This document shows, piece after piece, positions 53,624 through 62,542 of a DNA stretch of 64,000 nucleotides. Numbering within the stretch: position 1 is the stretch's first letter; the number at the start of each line of letters is the position of its first letter. The stretch spans positions 2,542,001 through 2,606,000 of the forward strand of contig NC_014165.1 in NCBI RefSeq assembly GCF_000092645.1, in the 5' to 3' direction. A program made the position numbers and the translations under genes. Origin of the DNA: Thermobispora bispora DSM 43833 (GTDB lineage: Bacteria > Actinomycetota > Actinomycetes > Streptosporangiales > Streptosporangiaceae). Under the pieces are notes generated by a model. That model was not told where the DNA came from. It was given only the letters and a program-made list of their open reading frames with translations, and did no database searches.

Positions 53624-55005
53624 CCCTCTCGATGCTGAACCAAGAGCCGCGTGTGATCACGGTGGGGGCCGCCCTCCTCGACGAGGCCCTCGACCGGCAG
53701 GCCGTGCCCCGGCGGCCGGTGGACTGGCGGCCGCCGCTCCCCGGCACCTCGGAGGCGCTCGCCAAGGTGCTCGCCGACCCGCGCCGCGAGGAGGCCAACC
53801 GGACCGCGGTGGGGCGGATGCTCTCCGCGCGCCCCCAGCTCGTCGGCGTCCGGCCGGCCCGGGAGGTGCTCGGCCTGGAGCCGGGGACGTTCTTCCACGC
53901 CGGCCCGCCGATCACCTGGGAGCGGGCCTCGGGGCCGATGCGCGGCGCCCTGATCGGGGCGATGCTGTTCGAAGGGCTCGCCGCCACCCCGGAGGAGGCG
54001 GAGGCGGCCCTGGCCTCGGGCAAGGGGATCACCCTCGACTCCTGCCACCACCACCGCGCCGTGGGCCCGATGGCGGGGGTGGTGAGCCCGTCGATGTGGA
54101 TGTTCGAGGTCGTCGACGCCGAGCACGGCGGCACCGCGTACTGCTCGCTCAACGAGGGCCTGGGCAAGGTGCTCCGCTACGGCGCCTACGGGCCGGAGGT
54201 GATCGAGCGCCTGCGGTGGATGGGCGAGGTGCTCGGCCCGGTGCTCCAGGCGGCGCTGCAGAAGACGGGCCCGATCGACCTCAAGACGCTGATCGCCCAG
54301 GCGCTGCAGATGGGCGACGAGCTCCACAACCGCAACCGCGCCGCCACCTCGCTGCTGCTGCGCGAGCTCGCCCCGGCGATCGTGGACGCGGCCCCGGAGC
54401 GCGCCGCCGAGGTGCTGCGCTTCATCAATGGGAATGATCATTTCTTCCTGAACCCCGGAATGGCCGCGGCGAAAGTCAGCGCGGACGCGGCGCGCAACGT
54501 TCCCGGATCGAGCCTTGTCGTGGCGATGGCCAGAAACGGAACCGATTTCGGAATTCAGGTTTCCGGGCTCGGCGACCGCTGGTTCACCGGGCCGGCCGGG
54601 ATTCCGGACGGGCTCTACCTCGGCGCGTACGGCCCGGACGACGCCAATCCGGACATCGGCGACTCGGCGATCACGGAAACCGTGGGCCTCGGCGGGTTCG
54701 CGATGGCCGCCGCCCCGGCGATCGTGCGGTTCGTCGGCGGGGAGGTGAAGGACGCGTTCGCCGCCACCACCTCGATGTACGAGATCACCCTGGCCGAGCA
54801 CCCGGCCTACCAGATCCCCGGCTTCGGATTCCGCGGCACTCCGGTGGGGATCGACGTCGCGCTCGTCGCGCGGACCGGGCTGCTCCCCGTGATCAACACG
54901 GGAATCGCCGGACGGGTCGCGGGAACGGGGCAGGTGGGCGCCGGATTGGTGCGGCCGCCGGTTGAACCGTTCGTCGCCGCCCTTCATGCCCTGACTGAGG
55001 TGTGA
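53620..55005 (+). CDS. allG: DUF1116 oxamate carbamoyltransferase subunit AllG-like
   Basis: This 461-residue DUF1116 protein has the family pattern VLGLEPGTFFHAGPPITWER, SCHHHRAVGPMAGVVSPSMW and a C-terminal NTGIAGRVAGTGQVGAGLVR. In E. coli its homologue YlbE/AllG is the third subunit of the carbamoyltransferase. The ATG at 53620 overlaps the allF stop, which favours it over an upstream ATG at 53602. It ends the operon; the following gene is an unrelated kinase. Confidence 0.82.
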   Translation: MTLSMLNQEPRVITVGAALLDEALDRQAVPRRPVDWRPPLPGTSEALAKVLADPRREEANRTAVGRMLSARPQLVGVRPAREVLGLEPGTFFHAGPPITWERASGPMRGALIGAMLFEGLAATPEEAEAALASGKGITLDSCHHHRAVGPMAGVVSPSMWMFEVVDAEHGGTAYCSLNEGLGKVLRYGAYGPEVIERLRWMGEVLGPVLQAALQKTGPIDLKTLIAQALQMGDELHNRNRAATSLLLRELAPAIVDAAPERAAEVLRFINGNDHFFLNPGMAAAKVSADAARNVPGSSLVVAMARNGTDFGIQVSGLGDRWFTGPAGIPDGLYLGAYGPDDANPDIGDSAITETVGLGGFAMAAAPAIVRFVGGEVKDAFAATTSMYEITLAEHPAYQIPGFGFRGTPVGIDVALVARTGLLPVINTGIAGRVAGTGQVGAGLVRPPVEPFVAALHALTEV

Positions 55006-55119
55006 ATTCCCTTTGACCGCGTTTTCACTCTAGTATCGGTGGCCGACCTCAGTTACCGGTGATCTCGCACGATCCGGTTGGGGGATCATGCGAATCGAGC
55101 GCGGATTGGGGACCTTTCC

Positions 55120-57090
55120 ATGACGACCGATCGCTTGCTCGGTATGGTCCCCCCCATGCCGGAAGGCCAGCGATCTTCAGGGGACGCCCCGATGAAGGGG
55201 CAGGGTCGGCTCATCGGCAGGCGGTACCGGCTGCTCTCGCCGGTCGGCCGCGGCGGCATGGGGATGGTGTGGCACGCCCACGACGAGCTGCTCGATCGTG
55301 ATGTCGCGGTCAAGGAGCTGATCCTGCCGTTCGGCCTCGACCACGCGGGCACGCAGGCGGCCTACCGCCGGGTGCTCCGCGAGGCGAGGTCGGCGGCGCG
55401 GCTCAGCCACCCCGGCATCATCACCGTCCACGACGTGGTCGAAGAGGACGGGCGGCCGTGGATCGTCATGGAGCTCGTCCGCGCCTGGTCGCTGGAGCAG
55501 GCGGTACGGCACAGCGGTCCCCTGCCGGTGGTGCAGGCCGCCGAGATCGGCATCCGCGTGCTCGACGCCCTGCGCCACGCGCACGCCGCCGGGATCCTCC
55601 ACCGCGACGTGAAACCGGGGAACGTGCTGCTGACCAACGATCGGGTCGTGCTCACCGACTTCGGGATCGCCGCGGTCGAGGGCGAGGTCACGATCACCCA
55701 GACCGGGATCCTGATGGGCTCCCCGGCGTACATCCCGCCGGAGCGGCTGCAGGGCCGCCCGATCACCCCGGCCGCCGACCTGTGGTCCTTCGGGGCCACG
55801 CTCTACACCGCGGTGGAGGGCCGCCCGCCGTACGAGGGGCCGGACGCGGTCGCGGTGCTCGGCGCCGTGCTCACACAGGACCCGGCCCCTCCGCAGCGGG
55901 CCGGGGCCCTGCTCCCGGTGATCCAGGGCCTGCTCCGCAAGAACCCGGCCGACCGGCTCCCGGCCGCGCAGGTTCACGAGATGCTCGAGCAGATCCTGCG
56001 CAGCCACGGGGCCGGCGCGCCGTACTCTGCGGCGACTCCGCTGTCGGCGCCCACCCCGCAGGACGCGCTCCCCGCCGGGCTGCTGCCGCCCCTGGACTTC
56101 CCGTCCGGGCCGAACCCGATGCGCATCATCGAGACCCCGTCCGGGCCGGTCCGGGTGCCGGTCCCCCCGGAGGAGCTCTCCTCCTCGGGACCGCACGCGA
56201 TGCCGCAGGCCGCCGCGCCGGAGGCTCCGCCGGCCGCCCGGCCCTCCCTGGCCGACGCCTGGCCGCGGCAGGACACGGGGCCGGTCTCCCGGGCGGCCGC
56301 CGAGCGGGGCGGCGGCGAGGGCCGGACGGACGGTGAGCACCGGGACGGCCCGGCCGCGCGGGCGCGTGACCGCCGGGACGCCTCACGGGACCGGGACCAT
56401 CGGGACGCCTCACGGGACCGGGACCGGCGGGACGCCTCACGGGATCGGGACCGCCACGACGGCACCTCGTCCGGGCGCGACGTCCGCTCGGTGCTCCTCA
56501 CCGTGGTGACCGCGGCGGCCGTGCTCGGGCTGCTCGTGACCCTTCTCCTCGTGCTGCTGCCCGGCGGCGACCCGGCCGAGGAGGACCGGGAGCCGGCGGC
56601 CGTCGCGCAGCCGACGGCGGCGGCCACGCCGGAGGCGCGCGAGAGCGTGCGGATCCCCGACCCGCCCAAGGGGTACCGCACGCACACCGAGGGCGGCATA
56701 TCCGTGGCGGTGCCGAAGAACTGGACGGTCTCCGAATCGGAGGGGGCGCTCACCTTCACCGGCCCCCGGCAGAGCGGCCAGAAGATCACGATCGAGGAGA
56801 TCACCGACGGCAGCCTCGCCGCGCTCCAGGCCACCGAGCAGCAGCTCGACGTCGGCAAGCACCCGGACTACACGCAGATCCGCCTGGACTCGGTCAACTA
56901 CCGGTGGCCGGCGGCCGACTGGGAGTACACCTACACCGACGACAAGCAGGTGACCATCCACGTGGTCGTCCGGTACGTCCAGGCCGGCGGGAAGGCGTAC
57001 GCGATCACCTTCAGCTCGCCCGACTACGACTGGAACGAGTCGGCGGCGCGGGTGCGGCAGGTGCTCTGGAACACCTTCACCCCGGTCTGA
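55120..57090 (+). CDS. Membrane Ser/Thr protein kinase, PknB type
   Basis: This 656-residue kinase has a complete N-terminal catalytic domain: GRGGMGMVW, VAVKELI with the ATP-binding Lys, LHRDVKPGNVLL, DFGIA and SPAYIPPE. A Pro/Ala-rich linker with RDASRDRD repeats leads to one membrane helix (VVTAAAVLGLLVTLLLVLL). The C-terminal 180 residues (YRTHTEGGISVAVPKNWTVS) form an extracellular sensor domain of unknown ligand. The ATG at 55120 is a choice among several; ATG 55192 would give the shortest natural kinase start. Confidence 0.85.
   Translation: MTTDRLLGMVPPMPEGQRSSGDAPMKGQGRLIGRRYRLLSPVGRGGMGMVWHAHDELLDRDVAVKELILPFGLDHAGTQAAYRRVLREARSAARLSHPGIITVHDVVEEDGRPWIVMELVRAWSLEQAVRHSGPLPVVQAAEIGIRVLDALRHAHAAGILHRDVKPGNVLLTNDRVVLTDFGIAAVEGEVTITQTGILMGSPAYIPPERLQGRPITPAADLWSFGATLYTAVEGRPPYEGPDAVAVLGAVLTQDPAPPQRAGALLPVIQGLLRKNPADRLPAAQVHEMLEQILRSHGAGAPYSAATPLSAPTPQDALPAGLLPPLDFPSGPNPMRIIETPSGPVRVPVPPEELSSSGPHAMPQAAAPEAPPAARPSLADAWPRQDTGPVSRAAAERGGGEGRTDGEHRDGPAARARDRRDASRDRDHRDASRDRDRRDASRDRDRHDGTSSGRDVRSVLLTVVTAAAVLGLLVTLLLVLLPGGDPAEEDREPAAVAQPTAAATPEARESVRIPDPPKGYRTHTEGGISVAVPKNWTVSESEGALTFTGPRQSGQKITIEEITDGSLAALQATEQQLDVGKHPDYTQIRLDSVNYRWPAADWEYTYTDDKQVTIHVVVRYVQAGGKAYAITFSSPDYDWNESAARVRQVLWNTFTPV
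56374..56454 (+). repeat. Three 27-base repeats in the kinase linker
   Basis: Three units of 27 bases code for RDASRDRDx in the juxtamembrane part of the kinase. The units differ at only a few positions. The charged repeat may be a phosphorylated or flexible spacer. Confidence 0.85.
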
Positions 57091-57123
57091 TCGCCTCACC
57101 CCGGTTCGGTGCCGGCCGCTCCC

Positions 57124-57295
57124 GCACACCGGCGGGGCGTCCGTTCCCATCCCGGCGGCCCGCCGGTCGGCCTGCACCCCGCTCCGATCCCGGCGTCCGC
57201 ACCGGTCTCGTCCGCCCGGCCGCACACCGGTCCGATCCCAGCCCGGCACGGGTCCCATACGCCCGGGCGCACACCGCTCCGAACCCCTGCGCGCG
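57124..57295. repeat. Degenerate 47-50 base tandem repeats
   Basis: Four units begin at about 57124, 57174, 57222 and 57269 with GCACACCGG- or GCACACCGCTCCGA-like starts and a shared CCGATCCC core in the middle ones. They fill the 237-base gap between the convergent kinase and polymerase genes. Copies have diverged. No gene is evident. Confidence 0.6.
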
Positions 57296-57327
57296 CTTCG
57301 TGGCACGGCCGGACCGGCCCCGCGGGC

Positions 57328-58944
57328 TCACTTGGCGTCGGCGTAGCAGCGCACCGCGACCGCCTTCATCGGGAACCGCACCGGCGTCCGGCCGAAGAGC
57401 AGCCGGGTGGCCTCGCCGGCCGCCCGCTCGACCGCGGCCCGCACCCGCTCGGCCTGGTGCAGCGGGCAGTGCACCATCACCTCGTCGTGCTGGAAGAACA
57501 CCAGCCGCGCCGGGTCCGGCAGGAGGCCGCGCAGCACCGCGAGGAGGGTGAGCGCCCACTCGGCGGCGGTCGCCTGCACCACGAAGTTGCGGGTGAACCT
57601 GCCCCGCTCCCGGGCCACCCGCCCGCCGTCCGGGCCCGCGGTGAGCTCGCGCCAGCGCTGCGACGGTGGGGGGCACGTGCGGCCGAGCCACGACCGGACG
57701 ACCCGTCCCTCCTCCCCGGCGCGCGCCGCCTCCTCCACGAAGGCGTACGCCCGGGGGAACCGCTGCCGCATGACCGCGAGCAGCCGGGGGGCGTCCCCGC
57801 TCGTCCCGCCGTACATCGCGGAGAGCATGGCGATCTTGGCGGACTCCCGTGACCCGCCGAACGCCTCGGCCAGGGCCGAGTACAGGTCGGCCTCGCCGGC
57901 CGCGCGGGCGAGCGCGGCGTCCCCGGACATCGCGGCGAGCACGCGCGGTTCGAGCTGGGCCGCGTCCGCGACCACGAGCGTCCAGCCCTGGTCGGCCACG
58001 ACCGCCCGGCGCATCACCTTGGGGATCTGCAGCGCTCCCCCGCCGCTCGTCGCCCACCGGCCGCTCACCACACCGCCGACCACGTACTCGGGGTGGAACC
58101 GGCCGCCGCGCACCCACTGGGCGGCCCACGCCCAGCCGTAGAAGCTGTGCAGCCGGGAGAGCTCCTTGTACTCGAGCAGCGGCTTCACCGCCGGGTGGTC
58201 GACCCGCTCGAGCACGTGGGAGCGGGTGGAGGGCAGGTCGATCCCGGCGGCCTTGAACGCCTTCAGGAGCTGCTGCGGGGAGTCGGGGTTGACCGGGTGG
58301 CCGAAGGCCGCGGAGATCTCGTCGGCGAGGGCCTGGAGCCGCGCCGGGCGCATGCCGGGCGCGGGGCGCGGGCCGAGGAGCTCGGTGAGGAGCGCGTCGT
58401 GCACGTCCTGCCGCCACGGCATGCCGTGGTGGCGCATCTCCGCCGCGATCAGCGCCCCGGCCGACTCGGCGGCGACGAGAAGCCGGAACCGCCCGGGGTG
58501 AGGGGTGCGCGCGATCCGGCGCCACTGGTCCTCGAACACCTCGGCGACGAGGTCGGCCTCGGCCACGCCGATCGGGTCCGGCGGCCGGGGGGTGAAGAGG
58601 GCCTGCTGCTCCCCCTCGGCGGGCTCGCCGGGCTCGTCGGCGTCCTCGGGCACCGGGAGCCCGCGCAGCCGGGCGTACGCGGCGCGCGCGCTCCTGGGCT
58701 GCCCGTACCGCCCCTCGGCCGCGAGCAGCAGCCCTTCGGTGAGGGCGATGTCGTGGCAGCGCGTCACCCGCACCCCGGCCGCGAGCAGCCGCGGGTAGAC
58801 GCGCCGCGTGTCCGCCCAGACCCACCGGGGACGGCCCGCCGCCTCGAGCCGGCGCACGGCGGCGGCGAGGTCGGGAACCCGGGTCGCCGCCTGCCCGGCG
58901 GGGCGGATCGTCCCGCCCCCGTCCGGTTCGGGGGCCACCACCAC
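57328..58944 (-). CDS. Family A DNA polymerase-like protein (bifunctional exonuclease/polymerase group)
   Basis: This 538-residue protein matches the actinobacterial group annotated as bifunctional 3'-5' exonuclease/DNA polymerase. The polymerase motifs are present: ADAAQLEPRVLAAMSGD (motif A), ESAKIAMLSAMYGG (motif B) and VFFQHDEVMVHCP (motif C). The N-terminal region, where a DEDD exonuclease should lie, shows no clear exonuclease acids. The GTG at 58944 is preferred because GGAGG lies seven bases upstream; GTG 58950 is also possible. No 5' nuclease domain is present, so it is not the housekeeping PolI. Its role is probably in repair. Confidence 0.8.
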   Translation of the reverse strand: MVVAPEPDGGGTIRPAGQAATRVPDLAAAVRRLEAAGRPRWVWADTRRVYPRLLAAGVRVTRCHDIALTEGLLLAAEGRYGQPRSARAAYARLRGLPVPEDADEPGEPAEGEQQALFTPRPPDPIGVAEADLVAEVFEDQWRRIARTPHPGRFRLLVAAESAGALIAAEMRHHGMPWRQDVHDALLTELLGPRPAPGMRPARLQALADEISAAFGHPVNPDSPQQLLKAFKAAGIDLPSTRSHVLERVDHPAVKPLLEYKELSRLHSFYGWAWAAQWVRGGRFHPEYVVGGVVSGRWATSGGGALQIPKVMRRAVVADQGWTLVVADAAQLEPRVLAAMSGDAALARAAGEADLYSALAEAFGGSRESAKIAMLSAMYGGTSGDAPRLLAVMRQRFPRAYAFVEEAARAGEEGRVVRSWLGRTCPPPSQRWRELTAGPDGGRVARERGRFTRNFVVQATAAEWALTLLAVLRGLLPDPARLVFFQHDEVMVHCPLHQAERVRAAVERAAGEATRLLFGRTPVRFPMKAVAVRCYADAK

Positions 58945-59144
58945 GTGCACGCCTCCAGCGTGCCAGGCGGCACCGACGATCCGGCTCCCAGCCGCCCGAC
59001 GGGCCCCGCGCCCGGGACGTGCCGCCGCCCGTGCCCGGCACGCACCGCACCGCCGCCCCGCGGCCGGGCGCGGCACCGCGCTCGCGGGGCCGTACGGCCG
59101 CCGGCCTGCCGGGCCGGCGCCCAGGGCATGCCGTGCGCGGGCCG

Positions 59145-60743
59145 TCAGGGGATCAGCACGCCGGGGTTGAGGATGCCCGCCGGGTCGATCCGCTCCTTGA
59201 TCGCGCGGAGGATCTCGGCGCCGAGCTCCCCGATCTCCGCGGCGTACGCGGGCAGGTGGTCGCGGCCGACCCCGTGGTGGTGGGAGATCGTGCCCCCGGC
59301 CTCGATGATCGCCTCGTTGGCCGCCCGTTTCGCGGCCGCCCACTGGCCGACCGGGTCGGCGGTCTGCGCGGTCGCCACGGTGAAGTACAGCGAGGCGCCG
59401 GTGGCGTACACGTGGGAGATGTGGCACATGACGAGCGGCTTGCCGAGCGCGGCGGTGAGCGCGCTCCGCACGGCCTCGTACAGGCGGGGGATGCCCGACC
59501 AGAAGCAGGCGGTCTCCAGGGTCTCCACGGTGGCGCCCGCGGCGAGCAGGGCGTCCCGCAGGTACGGGGCGGCGAACCGCTCCTCGGCCCACCGCTCCCC
59601 CGGCTCGGTGCCGAGATACTCGCCGCCCATCCGGGTGAGCGCCTCCGCGGTCCGCTTCCGGAGGTCCGCCACGTCGTCCTGGCCGCCCTCGTACCCGACG
59701 ATGGCGAGGCAGCCGGACATGGCGGGCGCCGCGCCGATCTCGGTGGGCCGGGCGAGGCCGATCAGGGTCTCCGTCTCGTCCGACAGCCGGAGGATGGCCG
59801 GGAGCCGGCCGTCCTGGGCGAGCCGGCGGAGCGCGGCCGTGCCCGCGGTGAACGACTCGAACCGCCACCCCTCCTGGATCCGCGCCGTGGGGACCGGGCG
59901 GACCCGGAGCCGGAGCGAGGTGATCACGCCGAAGGCGCCCTCCGACCCGAGGATCACCTGGCGCAGGTCCGGGCCGGCGGCCGACCTCGGGGCCCGGCCC
60001 AGCCGCAGGGTGCCGCGGGGTGTGGCGACGGTGAGGCCGACCACCATGTCGTCGAACCGCCCGTACCCGGCGGAGGCCTGCCCGCTCGACCGGGTGGCGG
60101 CGAACCCGCCGAGCGTCGCGTACTCGTAGGACTGCGGGAAGTGGCCGAGGGTGAGCCCGTACCCGGCGAGGAGGTCCTCCGCCTGCGGGGCGCGCAGCCC
60201 CGGCTCGAGCTCGGCGACCATCGACACCGGGTCCACCTCGACGAGGCGGTTGAGCCGGGAGAGGTCGAGCGCCACCACCCCGGCGTACCCCTCGCGCACG
60301 GGGGCGAGCCCGCCGACCACCGAGGTGCCGCCGCCGAACGGCACCACGGCCACCCGGTGCTCCGAGCAGAGCCGCAGGATCTCCACCACCTCGTCGTGCG
60401 ACCCCGGGTACACGACCGCGTCGGGCGCGTCCGACCCGTCCCCGGCCCGCATGCGCAGCAGGTCGGGGGTGGACTTGCCGCGGGTGTGGCGGATCCTGGT
60501 CTCGTCGTCGGCGCGGACGTGCGCGTCGCCGGCGATGGCGGCGAGCCCGTCGCGCACCCGTTCCGGGAGCGCGGGGTCCGGCAGGCGCACCTCGCCGAGG
60601 CCGGCGGCCGGCCGCGCCGGCTCCCGCACGCCGAGCACCTCGCCGAGGAGCCGGCGCACTTCGTCCGGCAGCTCCACGGCCTTGTCAGGATCTCCCCATC
60701 CGGACCAGTTCATCGGTTCCGCGGGGATCATCGGGGTTTTCAC
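59145..60743 (-). CDS. FAD-linked oxidase, alkyl-DHAP synthase-like
   Basis: This flavoprotein of about 532 residues has the PCMH-type FAD-binding domain (VVPFGGGTSVVGGLAP, then GHFPQSYEYATLGGFAATRS) and a C-terminal FAD-oxidase domain ending TISHHHGVGRDHLPAYAAEI, the His triplet of alkyldihydroxyacetonephosphate synthases. MNWSGWGDP near the start is also typical. GTG 60743 has GGGAGG eleven bases upstream; ATG 60731 is an alternative. It is divergent from glpD, so both may serve glycerophospholipid or ether-lipid metabolism. Substrate unproven. Confidence 0.8.
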   Translation of the reverse strand: MKTPMIPAEPMNWSGWGDPDKAVELPDEVRRLLGEVLGVREPARPAAGLGEVRLPDPALPERVRDGLAAIAGDAHVRADDETRIRHTRGKSTPDLLRMRAGDGSDAPDAVVYPGSHDEVVEILRLCSEHRVAVVPFGGGTSVVGGLAPVREGYAGVVALDLSRLNRLVEVDPVSMVAELEPGLRAPQAEDLLAGYGLTLGHFPQSYEYATLGGFAATRSSGQASAGYGRFDDMVVGLTVATPRGTLRLGRAPRSAAGPDLRQVILGSEGAFGVITSLRLRVRPVPTARIQEGWRFESFTAGTAALRRLAQDGRLPAILRLSDETETLIGLARPTEIGAAPAMSGCLAIVGYEGGQDDVADLRKRTAEALTRMGGEYLGTEPGERWAEERFAAPYLRDALLAAGATVETLETACFWSGIPRLYEAVRSALTAALGKPLVMCHISHVYATGASLYFTVATAQTADPVGQWAAAKRAANEAIIEAGGTISHHHGVGRDHLPAYAAEIGELGAEILRAIKERIDPAGILNPGVLIP

Positions 60744-60801
60744 GATTCCGAACGCCTCCCAGTGGGGTACCCCAGAGTAATGCGTGATCGTGGAGAAGAA
60801 C

Positions 60802-62292
60802 ATGGATACCCGCCTCAACGCGGCCCGGCGGGAGCGTGAGCTCGCCGAGGCACGCCGGACCGTCGCCGACCTGCTGGTGATCGGGCTCGGGGCGACCGGC
60901 GCCGGGGCGGCCCTCGACGCGGCCTCCCGCGGCCTGTCGGTCGTCGCGATCGACGCGCACGACATCGCGTTCGGCACCTCGCGGTGGAGCTCGAAGCTGA
61001 TCCACGGCGGGCTGCGCTACCTGGCCCGCGGTCAGGTCGGCGTCGCCTGGGAGAGCGCGGTGGAGCGCGGGCGCCTGCTCCGCCGCATCGCGCCGCACCT
61101 GGTCGCCGCCCACCCGTACCTGCTGCCGCTCACCCCCGCGGTGAGCCGGGCGCAGGAGGCCGCGGTGCTCGCCGGGTACCGGCTGGGCGACGCGCTCCGC
61201 GCCGCGGCCGGGACGCCGCGGCGGCTGCTCCCCGGCCCGAGCCGGGTGCCGCCCGGGCGGGCGCTCGCCCTCGCCCCGGCGTTACGGGGGGACGGGCTGC
61301 GCGGCGCCCTGGTCTCCTGGGACGGCCGGGTGGTGGACGACGCCCGGCTGGTCCTCGCCATCGCCCGGACGGCGGCCGGGCACGGGGCGCGGGTGCTCAC
61401 CCGGTGCCGAGCCCTGGCGGTCTCCGGGGACGGCGCCCAGGTGCGGGACGAGCTCACCGGCGAGGAGTTCACCCTGCGCGCCCGGGCGGTGATCAACGCC
61501 ACCGGGGTGTGGGCCGGCACGCTCGTGCCGTCGGTGCGGCTGCGGCCGTCGCGGGGCACCCACATCGTGCTCCGCCCCGGCGCCCTCGGCGGCCAGGCGG
61601 TGGGGCTCCACGTGCCCATCCCGGGCGAGCTGAACCGGTTCGTGGTGGTGCTGCCCCAGGCCGACGGGCGGACCTACGCCGGCCTCACCGATGAGCCGGT
61701 CGACGGGCCGATCCCGGACGTGCCCGAGGCGACCGAGGGCGACGTGGCCTTCCTCCTCGACGTGCTCAACTCCGTGCTCGCCGAGCCGATCGGCCGGGAG
61801 GAGGTGGCGGGGGCGTTCGCCGGGCTGCGCCCGCTGCTCGACGGGGCCGGCCGGACCGCCGACCTGTCCCGGCGGCACGCGGTGCTCCGCTCGCGGGACG
61901 GGGTCGTCACGGTCGTGGGGGGAAAGCTCACCACGTACCGGCGGATGGCCGAGGAGGCCGTGGACGCGGCCTGCCCGCACGCGGGGCCGAGCCGTACGGC
62001 ACGGCTGCCGCTGGTGGGCGCCGGGCCGGTCGGCCCCGGCCTGCCCAGGAGGCTGGTTCGGCGCTACGGCGCGGAGGCGGCCGCCGTGCACGCGCTCATG
62101 CGCGATCACCCGGAGCTCGCCGAGCCGGTCGCGCTCGGCATCACCCGGGCCGAGCTGGTGTGGGCCGTGCGCAGCGAGGGGGCGCTCGACGTGGCCGACC
62201 TGCTCGACCGGCGGACCCGGATCGGCCTGGTCCCCGAGGACCGCGCGGCCGCCCTGCCCGCCGCCGAGGCCGCGCTCGCCGCGGCCGGCTGA
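60802..62292 (+). CDS. glpD: Glycerol-3-phosphate dehydrogenase, FAD-dependent
   Basis: This 496-residue enzyme oxidises glycerol-3-phosphate to dihydroxyacetone phosphate at the membrane. It has the dinucleotide motif VIGLGATGAGAALDAASRGL, GTSRWSSKLIHGGLRYL, INATGVWAG, and the C-terminal helical domain with VVGGKLTTYRRMAE. The ATG at 60802 has GGAG six bases upstream and is preferred to GTG 60784. A short divergent region of about 60 bases separates it from the FAD-linked oxidase. Confidence 0.9.
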   Translation: MDTRLNAARRERELAEARRTVADLLVIGLGATGAGAALDAASRGLSVVAIDAHDIAFGTSRWSSKLIHGGLRYLARGQVGVAWESAVERGRLLRRIAPHLVAAHPYLLPLTPAVSRAQEAAVLAGYRLGDALRAAAGTPRRLLPGPSRVPPGRALALAPALRGDGLRGALVSWDGRVVDDARLVLAIARTAAGHGARVLTRCRALAVSGDGAQVRDELTGEEFTLRARAVINATGVWAGTLVPSVRLRPSRGTHIVLRPGALGGQAVGLHVPIPGELNRFVVVLPQADGRTYAGLTDEPVDGPIPDVPEATEGDVAFLLDVLNSVLAEPIGREEVAGAFAGLRPLLDGAGRTADLSRRHAVLRSRDGVVTVVGGKLTTYRRMAEEAVDAACPHAGPSRTARLPLVGAGPVGPGLPRRLVRRYGAEAAAVHALMRDHPELAEPVALGITRAELVWAVRSEGALDVADLLDRRTRIGLVPEDRAAALPAAEAALAAAG

Positions 62293-62497
62293 CCGGTGCC
62301 CGGCCGGTACGGCCGGCCCCTCCGCGGCCGGCCGAGCCGCTCGCCGGGACCGGAGGCCGCCGGGGCCTTCCGCGCCCGGGTGCGGTCCGCTCGCCGTCGC
62401 CCGCCCGGCGCCGGGAAGGCGAGCCCGGTCTGCGGCGTGCTCCGCCCGGGAACCCCTGACGGGGATTTCACCCTCCCCTGAGACCGTGGCAGAGAAG

Positions 62498-62516
62498 TAA
62501 GGTTAGACTAACCTAA
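62498..62516. promoter_or_regulatory. IdeR/DmdR-type iron box
   Basis: TAAGGTTAGACTAACCTAA matches the actinobacterial iron box TTAGGTTAGSCTAACCTAA at 17 of 19 positions. It lies 26 bases before the GTG of the ferredoxin-like gene, a typical repressor location. It predicts that the gene is turned on when iron is scarce. Confidence 0.85.
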
Positions 62517-62542
62517 GCACGTGAGAGGAAGGCGGGACGGAA

